A DNA stretch of 64,000 nucleotides from Ryuthela nishihirai (GCA_038380435.1 JAWZYU010000013.1:66854446-66918445); one strand, 5' to 3'. Shown: positions 42,701 through 55,168, numbered from the stretch's first letter. Translations and numbers: made by a program. Notes: generated by a model not told the origin, from the sequence alone.

Positions 42701-43890
42701 AATAGCTGTCCAGTGGGTCACCTTCCCTCAGACCTTGGCAGGAGGCCACTATCTGTCTCGTAATAGCTGCCCAGTGGGTCTCCTTCCCTCAGGCCTTGGC
42801 AGGAGGCTACCGTCTGTCTCGGAATAGCTATCCAGTGGGTCTCCTTCCTTCAGGCATTGGCAGGAGGCTACCATCTCTCTCGTAATAGCTGTCCAGTGGG
42901 TCACCTTCCTTCAGGCCTTGGCAGGAGGCTACCATCTGTATCGCAATAGCTATCCAGTGGGTCTCCTTCCCTCAGACCTTGACAGGAAGCTACCATCTGT
43001 CTCGTAATAGCTGTCCAGTGGGTCTCCTTCCCTCAGACCTTGGCAGGAGGCTACCATCTGTCTCGTAATAGCTGTCCAGTGGATCTCCTACCCTCAAGCT
43101 TTGGAAGGAGGCTACCATCTGTCTCCTAATAGCTGTCCAGTGGATCTCCTACCCTCAGGCCTTGGAAGGAGGCTACCATCTGTCTCGTAATAGCTGTCCA
43201 GTGGGTCTCCTTCCCTCAGACCTTGGCAGGAGGCTACCATCTGTCTCGTAATAGCTGTCCAGTGGATCTCCTACCCTCAAGCTTTGGAAGGAGGCTACCA
43301 TCTGTCTCCTAATAGCTGTCCAGTGGATCTCCTACCCTCAGGCCTTGGAAGGAGGCTACCATCTGTCTCGTAATAGCTGTCCAGTGGGTTTCCTTCCCTC
43401 AGACCTTGGCAGGAGGCTACCATCTGTCTCGTAATAGCTGTCCAGTAGGTCTCCTTCCCTTACGCCTTGACAGGGTTGGGTTGTTTTACCTCTGAGCGGC
43501 ACTTTTTTGCACAACATGGGCTAAATGGCCAGGTCACATGGACCCCGAAGGCTCAAAGAAGGTTGGGGGAGGGGACCCACTGGAACAGCTGTTGGAAGAC
43601 AGATGGTAGCCTCCCGTCAAGGCCATCCAGCATGTTCTTTTACGTGCAGAGGGTATGGCTCTCCCGCACACGGACCACGTCTTAACGTCCCATCCGACGG
43701 ACGGCGGCCTTCCAAAGCCCATCAGTGTCTCCTACTGACCGTGGGCAGGGCGAGGAATGGCTTTGACAGGAAACTACCATCTGTCTCGTAAGAGCTGCCC
43801 AGTGGGTCTCCTTCCCCAGGTCTTGGCAGGAGGCTACCATCTGTCTCGCAATAGCTGTCCAGTGGGTCTCCTTCCCTCAGGCGTTGAGGG
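42700..43890 (+). repeat. 61-bp tandem array derived from the SINE 3' module
   Basis: About fifteen units of roughly 61 bp, each with CAGGAGGCTACCATCTGTCT, TAATAGCTGTCCAGTGGG and CTCCTTCCCTCAG, equivalent to a piece of the family A 3' module. Two-unit blocks recur (GATCTCCTACCCTCAAGC type). Interrupted by a SINE at 43,475-43,760. Confidence 0.85.
43475..43760 (-). mobile_element. 5'-truncated SINE family A in the 61-bp array
   Basis: Lacks the tRNA head. Flanked by near-identical 10-mers CCTTGACAGG / CTTTGACAGG (43,465-43,474, 43,761-43,770). 5' truncation is what LINE-driven reverse transcription gives. Confidence 0.8.
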
Positions 43891-44003
43891 TCCCTCTGAG
43901 CTGCACATTTATTCCATTGTGTGAAATAAAATGTCGTTCAGAGGTTAAACAACCGAACAACTTGAATGGATTAAAACAAATTATTGATTCCCTCCGAGTT
44001 CAG

Positions 44004-44312
44004 TGTGTTGTTTTACCTCTGAGTGACACTTTTTTGCACACCGTCGGCTAAATGGCTAGGTCACAAGGACCCCGAAGACTCAGAGAAGGTTGAGGGAGCA
44101 GCTGTTGGTAGACAGATGGTAGCCTCCCGTCAACGTGTTCTTTAACGTGCACAGGGCATGGCTGTCCCGCTCACTTAGGCAAGGCTTAACGCCGCATCCT
44201 ACGGACGGTGTCCCTCTTTCTGACCGAGGGCATGGCGGGAAGTTTTGCAGAGGTCAGCGCTGGCTGAGATTAGGAGTCTGACGCGCTACCGACTGAGCCA
44301 CCCCGTCCCACG
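44004..44312 (-). mobile_element. SINE family A, internally deleted
   Basis: 3' module, shortened body and a short head ending CCGACTGAGCCACCCC. The plus-oriented tail just before it (43,890-43,965) is a separate 3' remnant. Confidence 0.65.
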
Positions 44313-44318
44313 AGAATT

Positions 44319-44757
44319 GGTTGGGTTGTTTTACCTCTCAGCGGTACATTTTTTGCACACAATGGGTTAAATGACCAGGTCATAAGGACCCCGAAGGATC
44401 AGGGAAAGTTGGGGGAGGGTACCCATTGGAACAGCTGTTGGGAGACATACGGTAGCCTCCCGTCAAGGCCATCCAGCGTGTTCTTTAACGTTGGGTTGTT
44501 TTACCTCTGAGCGGCACTTTTCTGCACACCATGGACTAAATGGCCAGGTCACAAGGACCCTGAAAGGCTCAGAGTAGGTTGAGTGAGGAGACCCTTAGAA
44601 CAGCTATTAGGAGACAGATGGTAGCCTCCCGCCAAGGCCATCCAGCGTGTTCTTTAACGTTGGGTTGTTTTACCTCTAAGCGGCACTTTTTTGCACATCA
44701 TGGGCTAAATGGACAGGTCACATGGACCCCGAAGGCTCAGAGAAGGTTGGGGGAGGA
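44319..44757 (-). repeat. Three tandem SINE 3' modules
   Basis: Modules start at 44,319, 44,486 and 44,659; the third is cut at GGGGGAGGAGTC and fused directly to 118-bp satellite sequence. Confidence 0.8.
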
Positions 44758-44865
44758 GTCACGATCCAGGTTTTTGTGAGCTCTCACGATCCCATGTGCT
44801 GTGAACATTAACCGCAACCGCTCCTGTTTGCTGTGAACGGTAACTGCACACGCTCCATATTCATT
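44758..44865. repeat. 118-bp satellite fragment fused to SINE modules
   Basis: Less than one unit, but it ends with the same boundary CTCCATATTCATTGCATTAT as the main array at 8,300, showing that the repeat has a defined end. Confidence 0.75.
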
Positions 44866-45104
44866 GCATTATATATTCATTATATATTTATGTTGTAATA
44901 AATAGCCCCTCAAGCAGCTGCTTGCCACAGAGGAGTGTCTGTAGTAAAATATTACAATCTGAATGATTCTTTAATTATTCAACAAATATGGTTTAAAATT
45001 GAGATTTGGGTCATTTTGGTTCAGGGCTATAATTGTGCAAACTTTTTTTGGTTACCAGGGAGGGCGAGCGGGCCAGCTGATTTTCCCTCCTTCAGTCCCT
45101 TGAT

Positions 45105-45960
45105 AGTATCTTGGTTTTTTGTTTGGGGTTTAATGGCGCAACGGCAACTGACGCCATATTGTGGCAAAGATATCATAGAGCGTAAGGAGTGAACAGATAA
45201 AAACCAAAGAACCAAAATTTAACACACGAAAGGGGAAAGGGAACTATTGAAGACAAAACAAGAACGAAAAGTGTACAAAACACAAGGGTAAAATATAAAC
45301 AAGTGTAAAATTAAATAAGTAACAACGAATGTATAGGACCCATAAAGACAACAAGTCTAAAGATTAAAAGAGTAATGCGAGTAAAATAACCTGTAAAACT
45401 TAGAAAGTCGAACACAACAGTTAAAAGAGTCTTCCGATAAAAGATGTCCGAGTGTAAGGGGTTCGAACGTTAAATCGTGAAAGGTAAAAAAATCAAACGT
45501 CTTTTGAAGGTTACAAGCGGGACAATCGGTTCAAATCTGTTTAATTGTTAAAATGGTGTCACAAACCTCCCACTTAGGTTCGTCGTCCGCCTGAAGAAGA
45601 AAAGAATGTGTAATATACGAATGACCGAAGCGGAGCCGAGCAAGTACAACTAACTCTTCGCGATTCCTGCGAAAACATGACTGCCATGGTTGGATAATGG
45701 GCTTGATCTCGAATAGCTTGCGAAAGGACGCAAACCAAAAACGCTGGCGGAAGTCCACCCATGGAAACGGCAATTTATCGTCTGACAGGAAAGAATAGAA
45801 GAGATTGTGGTGGTGGATACCAGATGATGTAGATGCTGGCAGATCTTTGAGAGAAGAAGGTGAGTCCGATGCTTCACCGTGATCAAAGCTGTAACGAGTC
45901 GGTATAGAGGACACACGGACGATGACGTTTAGTAGTTATGTGGTCCAAGGCGAGGCTGAA
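45105..45960 (-). mobile_element. 3' end of a Jockey/I-like LINE
   Basis: Minus frame (about 45,531-45,914) ends in LRFGHSYITHSFLL...DDEPKWEVCDTILTIKQ, the region after RNase H that normally reads C-x2-C-x7-H-x4-C in Jockey/I-type LINEs; here the first Cys is Trp and the His is Gln. The 3' tail reads CGCCATTAAACCCCAAAC on the minus strand. Confidence 0.7.
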
Positions 45961-45999
45961 AGGGTACATCTCTGCAGTGAAGATGGAACACTGCTGTGG

Positions 46000-47660
46000 G
46001 ATCTCTGAGCCTTTGGGGCTCAGAGAAGTTTGAGGGGAGGAAATAGAGCAAAGCAAGCAATTTCATTTCATTACGCTATTAGAATAAGGATGGTATCGAA
46101 ACCCAAAGCAAGATAAAAAATTCCTGTTTGGAAGAGACGTACAGTGATAACTGTTAAAATCTTCATTTAAATTGGTAACAAAAGATTAAGGTCAGCAATG
46201 TAGGTCATTTCAAATGAAACAAATGTTTAATTCCACAATCAGTCACTTGATATTCAGAATTCTATATCAGCATTTGTCACTGAATAAATAAGAAAGATGT
46301 TTAATTTTTGCAAACTCTCTTTCGAAACAGGTATGTTAATCAGTTCCCGCCCAATATCACGTAACCGAAACTCCATTTCTGTTGCATCATATTAGTATTG
46401 TTACATAAGAGTAACCACATAGTTGTTTTGTTGTTGGTTTAAGAAGATAACATCGTATTACGAAAGGAATCAGTTGTATAACAATTGTTTTTTGATGGTG
46501 AAATTCCTTTAAATAGAGAGATGTTGGTCGACTAAGTCACTTTCGACTGACGTTCGGAAGTGATATATATATCAATCGGATCTCCATATCTCTGTGGGAA
46601 ATTCTTCCGATGGCTCCAACCTAGCAGGAATAAAATCATTGGAATTTTTTTCTAATCAAAACAGCTAAGTCCTCATTTTTAGGGCTTATTGGCGTAGTGA
46701 CGGTGGAGACGCTCCGCGGAAAGCAGTTCAAAGCGAGTTGCCGTTATGCCTTTAAGTAGCGCCATGCTATCGTCAAGAATGTTGAATGTTTAGAGTTCGG
46801 GGCTCACTGAAGAGTTAATCGGCAATTCTCTTCAAAAGAAGGTGTTGCGGATCAACTAACGGCAGTCTGTCTTGGTCCAACGGGTTGGGCCCGGCTGTGT
46901 TACGATCTTTTGGTGGGACAGCATCAGTGAATAGTGGATGGAAAGACTGAATGGCAACGAATTCCACGGATCGTCAGGATGTTGGAACATACACGAGTTC
47001 ACGGAGGCGTGCTAGATGAAACGATTTTTAAGGCTCGAATCGACAGTTCCTTTGTATGCGTGAGATTCGTGTATTGCTCGATTCACTTAATTATGGTGAA
47101 TTTGTTTCACGCGGGTATTTAATTTTTGAAATCGGTGAATATCCACAAATCGGTTGTTATCCCTTATAGGGATGGAGATCTGAAAATAGTGAGCTATAAT
47201 TTTATAGGTTGCTAGTCACTGACTGACGTGGTTCCATTCTTTTGGATCCAGTACGTCAGTGGCAGAGAAGGTTTCATTCTCTAATGACCAACATTTTAGA
47301 GTAACATTGTGCGCCAACAATAAACGTATTGAATGAACGCTTTACAAATACTCTTGGATACTTATGGCCTCAATAAATATATATCTGTTACGGGACATAT
47401 GATTTTTGAAACGTTATAGCTAAGAAGTCTCTTGGATGTTGATTTTTTTTATAGTTTCAGGATTTTTATATCAAAGTGGTTTGCTTATGATTCCAAATCC
47501 AAGAAAATGTCATTAAACTTTTTAACTGTAAAGGAATGCAGTAGACAAACAAACTCACTTTAATGCCATATACAATAGATTCCGGTTAATTGTGCCATCG
47601 GTTAATCGGGTCAATTGTTTATTTACAGCAAAAACAAAAACAAAAAACCCCCACCCCGCT
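46000..47660. other. Stretch without a recognisable gene
   Basis: Unique-looking sequence, GC-richer at 46,690-47,060. The only open frame (46,934-47,122, 62 codons) shows no known feature. No satellite or SINE seen. Confidence 0.5.
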
Positions 47661-47667
47661 TAAGGTC

Positions 47668-48543
47668 ATGGGTTGGGATGTTTTACCTCTGAGTGTCAAT
47701 TTTTTGCACACCATGGACTAAATGGCCAGGTCACATGGACCCCGAAGGCTCAGAGAAGGTTGGAGGAGGGAACACACTGGAACAGCTGTTGGGAGACAGA
47801 TGGTAGCTTCCCGTCAAGGCCATCCAGCGTGTTCTTTAACGTGCCCAGGGTATGGCTCTCCCACACACGGGGCCACGGCGTAACGTCCCATCCGAAGGAC
47901 GGCGGCCTTTCCAAGCCCATCGGTGTCCCCTACTGACCGTGGACAGTGCGGGGGAATTTTGCGGAGATAAATCTCAACGCTGACCCAGCTGGGAACTTAA
48001 AGGACTCCCCGTCCTGCTCACGGTCAGCTTGGAAATACAGCCATCCGTCGGATGGGACGTTAATCCGTGGTCCCCCTGTGCGGGAGAGCCATACCACGTT
48101 AAAGAACACACTTAATAGCCTTGACGGGAGGCTACCATCTGTCTCCCAACAGCTGTTCCAGTGTGTCCCCTCCCCCAACCTTCTATGAGCCTTCGGGGTC
48201 CATGTGACCAGGTTCGAGTCCAAGCTGGGTCAGCATTGAGAATTATCTCCGCAAAACTCCCCAACCTGCCCTCGATTAGTAAAGTACACCGGTGGGCTTG
48301 GATTGCTCACCGTCCATCGCATGGGACGTTAATCTGTGGCCCCGTGTGCGAGAGAGCCATTCCTTGTGCACGTTAAAGAACACTCTGGATGGTCTTGAAA
48401 GTAGGTTATCATCTGTCACCCAACAGCTGTTCCAGTGGCTCTCCTCCCCCAACCTTCTCTGAGCCTTCGGGGTCCTTGTGACCTGGCCATTTAGCCCATT
48501 GTGTGCAAAAATGTGCCGCTCAGAGGTAAAACAACCCAACCCT
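47668..48543. mobile_element. Cluster of three SINE family A pieces
   Basis: Minus 3' module and body 47,668-47,997; plus body and 3' module about 48,000-48,208; plus copy beginning at the B box (GGTTCGAGTCC) 48,208-48,543. Pieces join at homologous positions, suggesting recombination between copies. Confidence 0.7.
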
Positions 48544-48705
48544 ATTTTTAGTTCTCTAACATCGGTAGAACTAAATATGACCTTTGACCTTGAGGGACAC
48601 CCAACACCCCTTCAGTTTTGAAATTTCGTAAAGCTTCCTAGATCTATGATACGAAATACCTCGAAACACCAATTTTAGCTCTCTAATACTGGTAGATCTA
48701 AATTA
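48540..48705 (-). repeat. Diverged DR1 repeat fragment
   Basis: One and a half units; contains TGACCTTTGACCT (48,578-48,590), a perfect DR1 on the minus strand. Confidence 0.6.
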
Positions 48706-48734
48706 ATCCGTGTATTGGGAGAGCATTATATTAA

Positions 48735-48945
48735 ATTTCATATCAAATCCGTGTAAGGGAGAGCCATACCCTGTGCACGTTAAAGAACACGCTGGAGAGC
48801 TTTGAAGGGAGGCTACCATCTGCTTCCCAACAACTGTCAGTGGTTCCTCTCTCATAACCTTCTCTGAGCCTTCGGGGTTCCTGTGACCTGGCCATTTACA
48901 CACTGTATGCAAGACACATGCCTCTCAGAGATAAAAACGACCCAA
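48735..48945 (+). mobile_element. SINE family A 3' half
   Basis: Starts at the GTGCGGGAGAGCCATACC equivalent and ends ATAAAAACGACCCAAC; inserted in or next to a diverged 118-bp DR1-type repeat. Confidence 0.65.
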
Positions 48946-49176
48946 CTGAATGTAGCTGTGATAGCTCAATAACTGGTATGTTGTCCAAATGTTCTGAAAT
49001 CAATCCCTGCACTCAACGTGCTCAAATTGTTCTCAGCTAAAGTTCAAGAGTAATATCAATTGGAAGGGTAATATCAAAAGGAATCTGCTGAACCTTCAAC
49101 GTCGAAGTGTGAAACCAATCAAGTTAATAGTACGTACATATCTAAAGTAGATTGCAATAAATGTGAAGTAATATTT

Positions 49177-49182
49177 TTTATT
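49177..49182 (-). promoter_or_regulatory. Polyadenylation signal AATAAA
   Basis: Minus-strand AATAAA 35 bases past the TGA at 49,217, consistent with a short 3' UTR of the second cysteine-rich gene. Confidence 0.4.
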
Positions 49183-49216
49183 GATAAATTCGAAATTATA
49201 TTGCTTAGTGACTAAG

Positions 49217-49228
49217 TCAGCTCCATCC
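49217..49228 (-). CDS. Tiny stop exon after the second microexon
   Basis: After the 57-base intron 49,229-49,285 (ending ATTTTCATCTCTGTTCTTAG, a very good acceptor) phase 0 reads GWS then TGA at 49,217. A polyadenylation signal follows 35 bases later. Compared with the 23-codon last exon at 1,263 this copy would have a much shorter C-terminus, or it is a decayed copy ending at an accidental stop. Confidence 0.4.
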   Translation of the reverse strand, partial: GWS

Positions 49229-49285
49229 CTAAGAACAGAGATGAAAATAATTACACTGTTCTTCTGATATATATATAAAACCTAC

Positions 49286-49330
49286 CTTTACTTCAGTGTA
49301 AGGCTTTCCGCATGTTCTTACGCAATTTTT
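49286..49330 (-). CDS. Homologous 45-base microexon of a second cysteine-rich gene
   Basis: Minus-strand 45-base exon between a TTTTATTCCAG acceptor and a GTAGGT donor. Phase 0 gives KNCVRTCGKPYTEVK, matching the exon at 2,926-2,970 in length, phase, both cysteines and the K-P-Y motif; about half the bases agree. Other phases contain a stop. It is followed by a 57-base intron and a stop exon. No upstream exon of this copy was recognised in the window, so it may be a truncated duplicate, or its 5' exons may lie above 54,900 or outside. Confidence 0.6.
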
Positions 49331-49513
49331 CTGGAATAAAAAAGGAACAGTAGTTGTCAAAAACACGTGAATTCTACATACTGTAACACTAGTCAATATT
49401 TCAGTAGATAATGAACCAGAATTTTTCTATTAAGAATCTTTAAACTTTCACCACTTAAGCTTCAAAACAGTCAGTCTACTGAGGTAGCGAAATTAGAATG
49501 GTTTCAGGATACT

Positions 49514-50700
49514 AGAGCAGGGGTTCTCAACGTGGGGTACACGGTAAAAAATTTTTGGGGTACGCCGTGAGAGCTCAAAAGTCGCTAGATCCAGTAAAAA
49601 AGCCAGTGTTTTATTTTATTCCCATTGTCATAGTATAACTATAGTTTTATCCATCTATGCAAATGTTCTCTGTCCTTAGCCAGTTACATACACATTTCCA
49701 GGGGGTACGTGAAGCATAAAAGGTTGAGAACCACTGATATATATGTTTTATTTTATTCCCATTGTTATACTATAACTATAGTTTTATCTATCTATACAAG
49801 GGGTACGCCAGTTACATACACATTTCCAGGGGGTACGTGAAGCATAAAAGGTTGAGAACCACTGATATATATGTTTTATTTTATTCCCATTGTTATACTA
49901 TAAATATAGTTTTATCTATCTATACAAGGGGTACGCCAGTTACATACACATTTCCAGGGTTTACATGAAGCATAAAAGGTTGAGAACCATTGATATATAT
50001 GTTTTATTTTATTCCCATTGTTATACTACAACTATAGTTTTATCTATCTTTACAAGGGTTACGCCAGTTACATACACATTTCCAGGGGGTACGTGAAGCA
50101 TAAAAGGTTGAGAACCATTGATATATATGTTTTATTTTATTCTCATTGTTATACTATAACTATAGTTTTATCTATCTTTACAAGGGTTACGCCAGTTACA
50201 TACACATTTCCAGGGGGTACGTGAAGCATAAAAGGTTGAGAACCATTGATATATATGTTTTATTTTATTCCCATTGTTATACTATAACTATAGTTTTATC
50301 TATCTTTACAAGGGTTACGCCAGTTACATACACATTTCCAGGGGGTACGTGAAGCATAAAAGGTTGAGAACCATTGATATATATGTTTTATTTTATTCCC
50401 ATTGTTATACTATAACTATAGTTTTATCTATCTTTACAAGTGTTACGCCAGTTACATACACATTTTCAGGGGGTACGTGAAGCATAAAAGGTTGAGAACC
50501 ATTGATATATATGTTTTATTTTATTCCCATTGTTATACTATAACTATAGTTTTATCTATCTTTACAAGTGTTACGCCAGTTACATACACATTTTCAGGGG
50601 GTACGTGAAGCATAAAAGGTTGAGAACCACTGATATATATGTTTTATTTCATTCTCAATGTTATACTATACCTATAGTTTTATCTATCTATACAAGGGAT
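49514..50700 (+). repeat. Second 128-bp array with its outer MITE end
   Basis: Starts with the MITE terminus CAGGGGTTCTCAACGTGGGG at 49,514 and runs through nine 128-bp units into a LINE at 50,700. Same order and relative orientation as 36,030 to 35,512. Confidence 0.9.
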
Positions 50701-53700
50701 GGTCTGTAAATGGTAGCTAGGTAGTCACTGGAAGGAGAGCTATGCACCAATCCCCTGTGATGATGCGTAGAACCGGCCAGGCCTAGCACCTAATGTCCGA
50801 CCCCGCCTTCTCGTGGTGCGGACCGTTAGTAACTTTCAAAAGAGATACTCTCTTGTGGAATTGAACGGAAGGGGAGGGCTGCCAGATTAGTGTGACCTAC
50901 TGATCTGGACAACTATGGCTACTTTTCTTTTTTTTCTACCCTGCTGAGGAGTGGTCAACCACACAGGGTCCTGGTGCTGACCATATAAACCTACTGGACT
51001 GGACAGATATATGGCTCTGAGCTTGATTATGGATCCTGATTTTGCTGCACTGGTGGGCTTCTGTGGAGGGAAAATCTTCCGCTGTGTTTTCTGTTTGTTT
51101 GTGGGTTGACAGCCTCAAGTGAATAGATTCACAGGATATGTTTATCAGCTGGTGGATAATCCTGAGTAGAGGTCATCGCAGGCACCTGAACTCTTTGCTT
51201 CTATTGGCATCGTCAAATTCTACATTGGAGGAATTCTTCCAGTGTAGATGGCTTCAGCCTTTAGTAGGGGGGGAACGGGTCTTTGCCCCACGTCTGCGAT
51301 TAGGGGGCTGTTTGATATTGTCGGCATTCCCTCTCTCAATAAACATAGTTTCTTTAAACATCCCACTAACCATTTTCTCTCCATAGGTAGTTGGAATGTG
51401 AGGACTCTGCACAGAGCTTTTTCTCTTGATGTCCTCACACAAGAATTCCACCGTTATAATTTAGATATTCTCGGCTTGCAAGAGACCAGATGGACTGATA
51501 AAGGTCAGATTCTTAAAAATAATCTTAAATTTCTCTTTTCAGGGCGGGACGACAATAAGCATCACCAAGGCGTGGGTCTGCTTCTCAGCAGACACGCTAG
51601 CGATGCTCTTCTAGGATATGAGTGCATTAATGAAAGGTTTCTTACAGCAAAATTTCAGACAAGCGTTAAAGACTTGAATGTTATCTGCTGTTATGCCCCC
51701 ACTGAGGATGCCGATGAGGATGAGAAGGATAGGTTTTTTGAACAACTTCAGGATATTTTGAATTCTGTCAAGAAAGGAGATATTACCCTTGTTCTTGGTG
51801 ACTTCAATGCCAAAGTTGGTACTGACTCTGACCTTTGGGGAGGAGTAATAGGCCATTTTGGCATTGGTAGCTGTAATGGCAATGAGCAACGTCTCCTACA
51901 GGTAAGTAACCTCAATGGATTCAGAATAACTAACACTTATTACAAACACCGCGACATACATAAGTACACATGGGTTTCACCTGATGGGCTGCATAAGAAT
52001 ATGATTGTTATATATTAATTAACATCAAACAGGCTAGTTTTGTTAGGAATACCAGGGCATATAGGGGAGCTGAAATTGGATCTGACCATTACCTTGTTAA
52101 AAGTGTCTTGCAAATTACACTTAAAAAGTATTGTGCTAAGGTTAAAAAAATTACCTTTAATACTGAAGCCGTAAAAGACCCAGTTATAACTACAGCTTAC
52201 CATGATAAATTACTTAGTCATTATGACAGTCATAGTTTGCTTCCTACTGAAGTTGAGGAAGAATGGGACCATTTTAAACAGACTTTTTTGGAAACTAACA
52301 GTACACTTTTAGGAAAAAAGAAGCAGAGGGGATAGAATTATTTGAGTGATAAGGCGCTTGAGTTCATTTCAGAAAGAATGAACTGCAGGAATGTCCTTAA
52401 TCAGTACCTTGCTAGTCCTAATAGGAAACATTACAGAGAGCTTAATAAACATGTGAAGGATCAGTTAGTTACTGATAAGAATCATTGGCTTGATGGCTTG
52501 GCTGACAAAGATGAGGAAAAAGTTAGGCAGCACAACAGCACAGAGCTGTACCAGATAGTTAATGTTTTATGTGGTAGAAAACAGACAGACATACAAGGAT
52601 TGAAGGATAAACAAGGTAAGGTTATAGAAGGGGATGATTCTATCATGGCTAGGTGAGTTGAGCATTTCAGTGATGTTTTAAACAATATGATTAATTCTAC
52701 TCCCATTGTTTGCAATGGTGGCTTTAATGTTGGCCCTATAACAAAATCTGAAGTTATTTTGACTGTTTCTGAACTTAAACTACATAAATCCCCAGGGGTA
52801 GATGAAATTACTACCGAAATGCTTAGAGCTGGGAATGTTTCGGTTACAACTTGGATGACTGAAATTCTGAATATCTTTTATGATAAAGGCATGGTTCCTA
52901 AGGATTTTACCAGAGCTATTGTTATCCCTGTTTTCAAAAAAGGTGATCGCAGCTCTTATGATAACTATAGGGGTATCTTTCCATGATTGTGCATAATAGA
53001 ATTAAGAATCTGGTTGAAAGTCAATTACGTGATGAGCAATGTGGATTCAGAAGTGGTAGGGGATGTGTGGATCAGATATTTTCACTTAGGCAGATTTTTG
53101 AGAAATGGTTAGAGTTTCACAAACCTTTGGTTGCTAGCTTTGTTGATTTAAAAAAGGCGCTCGACTCTGTTGATCGTCATAATTTGTTGTTGATTGTGAG
53201 ATCATATGGTATACCAGACAAGTTAGTTAACATAATGAAAGCTCTCTATAATAACACTGAGTCGTGTGTGAGAGTTGGTAAGGCTTGTAGCAATTGGTTT
53301 AACATTACTTCTGGTGTTCGACAAGGGTGCATTTTGTCTCCTTTTCTCTTTAGTTAGGTTATTGATTATGATATGCGAAATTCACTTCAAGGGAAAGATT
53401 TTGGCCTTAAATGGGCTGGAGATATGAAAATTTCTGATTTAGATTATGCTGATGATTTAGCCCTTTTGGCATATGATGTTGATGAGATGAATGAACTCTT
53501 TCATTCGAGCTGTTGATGAGATTAGTAGTAGAGTAGGTTTGGTTATAAACAGTGAGAAATCTAAAGTGATGAAAATTGGTCAGGCAGGCTGTGAATCAGT
53601 TAATCTGAATGGTTGCAGTCTTGAGCAGGTGTCACAGTTTAATTACCTTGGGAGCTATGTAACAGATACTGGGGATGTGCGGCATGAGATTAACAGACGA

Positions 53701-54250
53701 ATAGAGATTGCTGCCGGGACTTTTAAGAATCTATGGAGAATGTGGAGAAATAGGCGTATACACCTAAAGACTAAAATTAGACTGTAAAATAGTTTGGTTC
53801 TTTCTAGGGTTAGTTATGGTAGTGAAACGTGGCCACTTTGTAAACCACATAACAGGAAATTAGATGCTTTTGATTCCAGATGCTTACGCAGTTTCTTGGG
53901 CATTAGGTGGTTCAACTTTGTAACTAACGATGAGGTTAGGCAAAGGAGTCTGCAACCTCCTTTAAGCAGCATGTTGTGCAGGGAGAGACTCCGCTGGTTT
54001 GGCCGTGTTGTCCGTATGGATAATTATAGATTGGCGAATAGGGTTATGAACAGTGTGCCTAAAGGCCTCAGAAAGAAGGGGAGACCTAGGATGCGGTGGG
54101 CAGACAATGTCAAACAGGACCTTGTTAGAATTGGTGTGCAGTGGCCGGATGTAGCAGATGTAGCTCAAAACAGATATGCTTGGAGAATTAACTCACAGTC
54201 TGGTTTGACCTCCGTAGCTCATGGCTGCTTCAGGATGATGATGATGACTA
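50695..54250 (+). mobile_element. Decayed second LINE copy
   Basis: Same LINE, about 7% amino-acid difference in the endonuclease. Coding pieces: endonuclease 51,248-52,018 (stop after MIVIY where the sister reads MIDYILINS), 52,108-52,656, reverse transcriptase 52,687-53,357 with an in-frame stop after SPFLFS, then YADD kept at about 53,445, and the C-terminal part 53,491-54,235. 3' tail GGATGATGATGATGA. Confidence 0.9.
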
Positions 54251-54329
54251 CCGACTCTGAAACCTAGCAATATTTTAGAATGTTCGACTGTGAATCCTTG
54301 TACTCAGCTGTGGTACACAGAATGAAATA

Positions 54330-54925
54330 TAAGTGCTCCAGTTTGGTTTGGTTGTTTGGGGTTTTTTGGCGCATGAGGTACTGGGGCTATAATGCGCCAA
54401 ACGAGATAAATAGAAGCTAAATGTCAAGGACCTCTGAACCAAAGTTAAAACCAAGTGCTGTAAAAGACAAAAGATAAAACCAACAAGATATATATATAAA
54501 GCAGAAAAACAATAAAAACAAGATGTAAAGATAACAAACCAACAAGATGTATATAGCAAAAAACAACCCAGGTGTAAAGCCTAGGTTAGATATAAAAAGT
54601 ACAAGGTAAAATCAAAGTCTATTAAAATAACCACAATGCTTCAAAAAGGTAAAAACTGGCGGTAAAACACAATGATCAGATAAAAGATGTCCGAGTGTAA
54701 GAGGCTCGGACATAAAATTATGAAAGTTAAAATACATTTTACGTTCGAAATTAAAAGCTTCACATTCAATTAAAATATGTTTCACAGTTAAAATGGTGTC
54801 ACAAAACTCGCACTTAGGTACGTCGTCCGCCCGAAGAAGAAACGAATGAGTAATAAACGAATGACCTAAGCGGAGCAATGAGTGCTCCAGGCTTTCCTCC
54901 CGATCAAAAGAACACAAATTGAGAT
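54330..54925 (-). mobile_element. 3' end of the same Jockey/I-like LINE, zinc motif intact
   Basis: Frame 54,612-54,917 contains LGHSFITHSFLL and KCEFCDTILTVKHILIEC, a complete C-x2-C-x7-H-x4-C. The tail has the same AAACCCCAAAC sense end. 5'-truncated, as is usual for LINE copies. Confidence 0.75.
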
Positions 54926-54965
54926 TTGTAAATGCTGAAGAAACTACAGAAAAGAATAGTGATAA

Positions 54966-55168
54966 AAATAAATAAATACCCCCTCAAGCAGCTGCTTGCC
55001 ACAGAGGTCTGACAGGAGTCTCTCAGTTTATAAGCCATAGTAGAAGGTCTGTGAGGATGGCAGGACCTCAGCAGAAAAACAACACACACAACCATGCTTT
55101 ACCCGGGGCTCGAACCCAGGTCCCTTAGTCAGTAGCCAAGCGCGCTAACCACTTGGCCATGGGACGGC
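54966..55168 (-). mobile_element. SINE family B, full length
   Basis: Well preserved copy with AATAAATAAATACCCCC tail end and CACTTGGCCATGGGAC head end. Confidence 0.75.
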
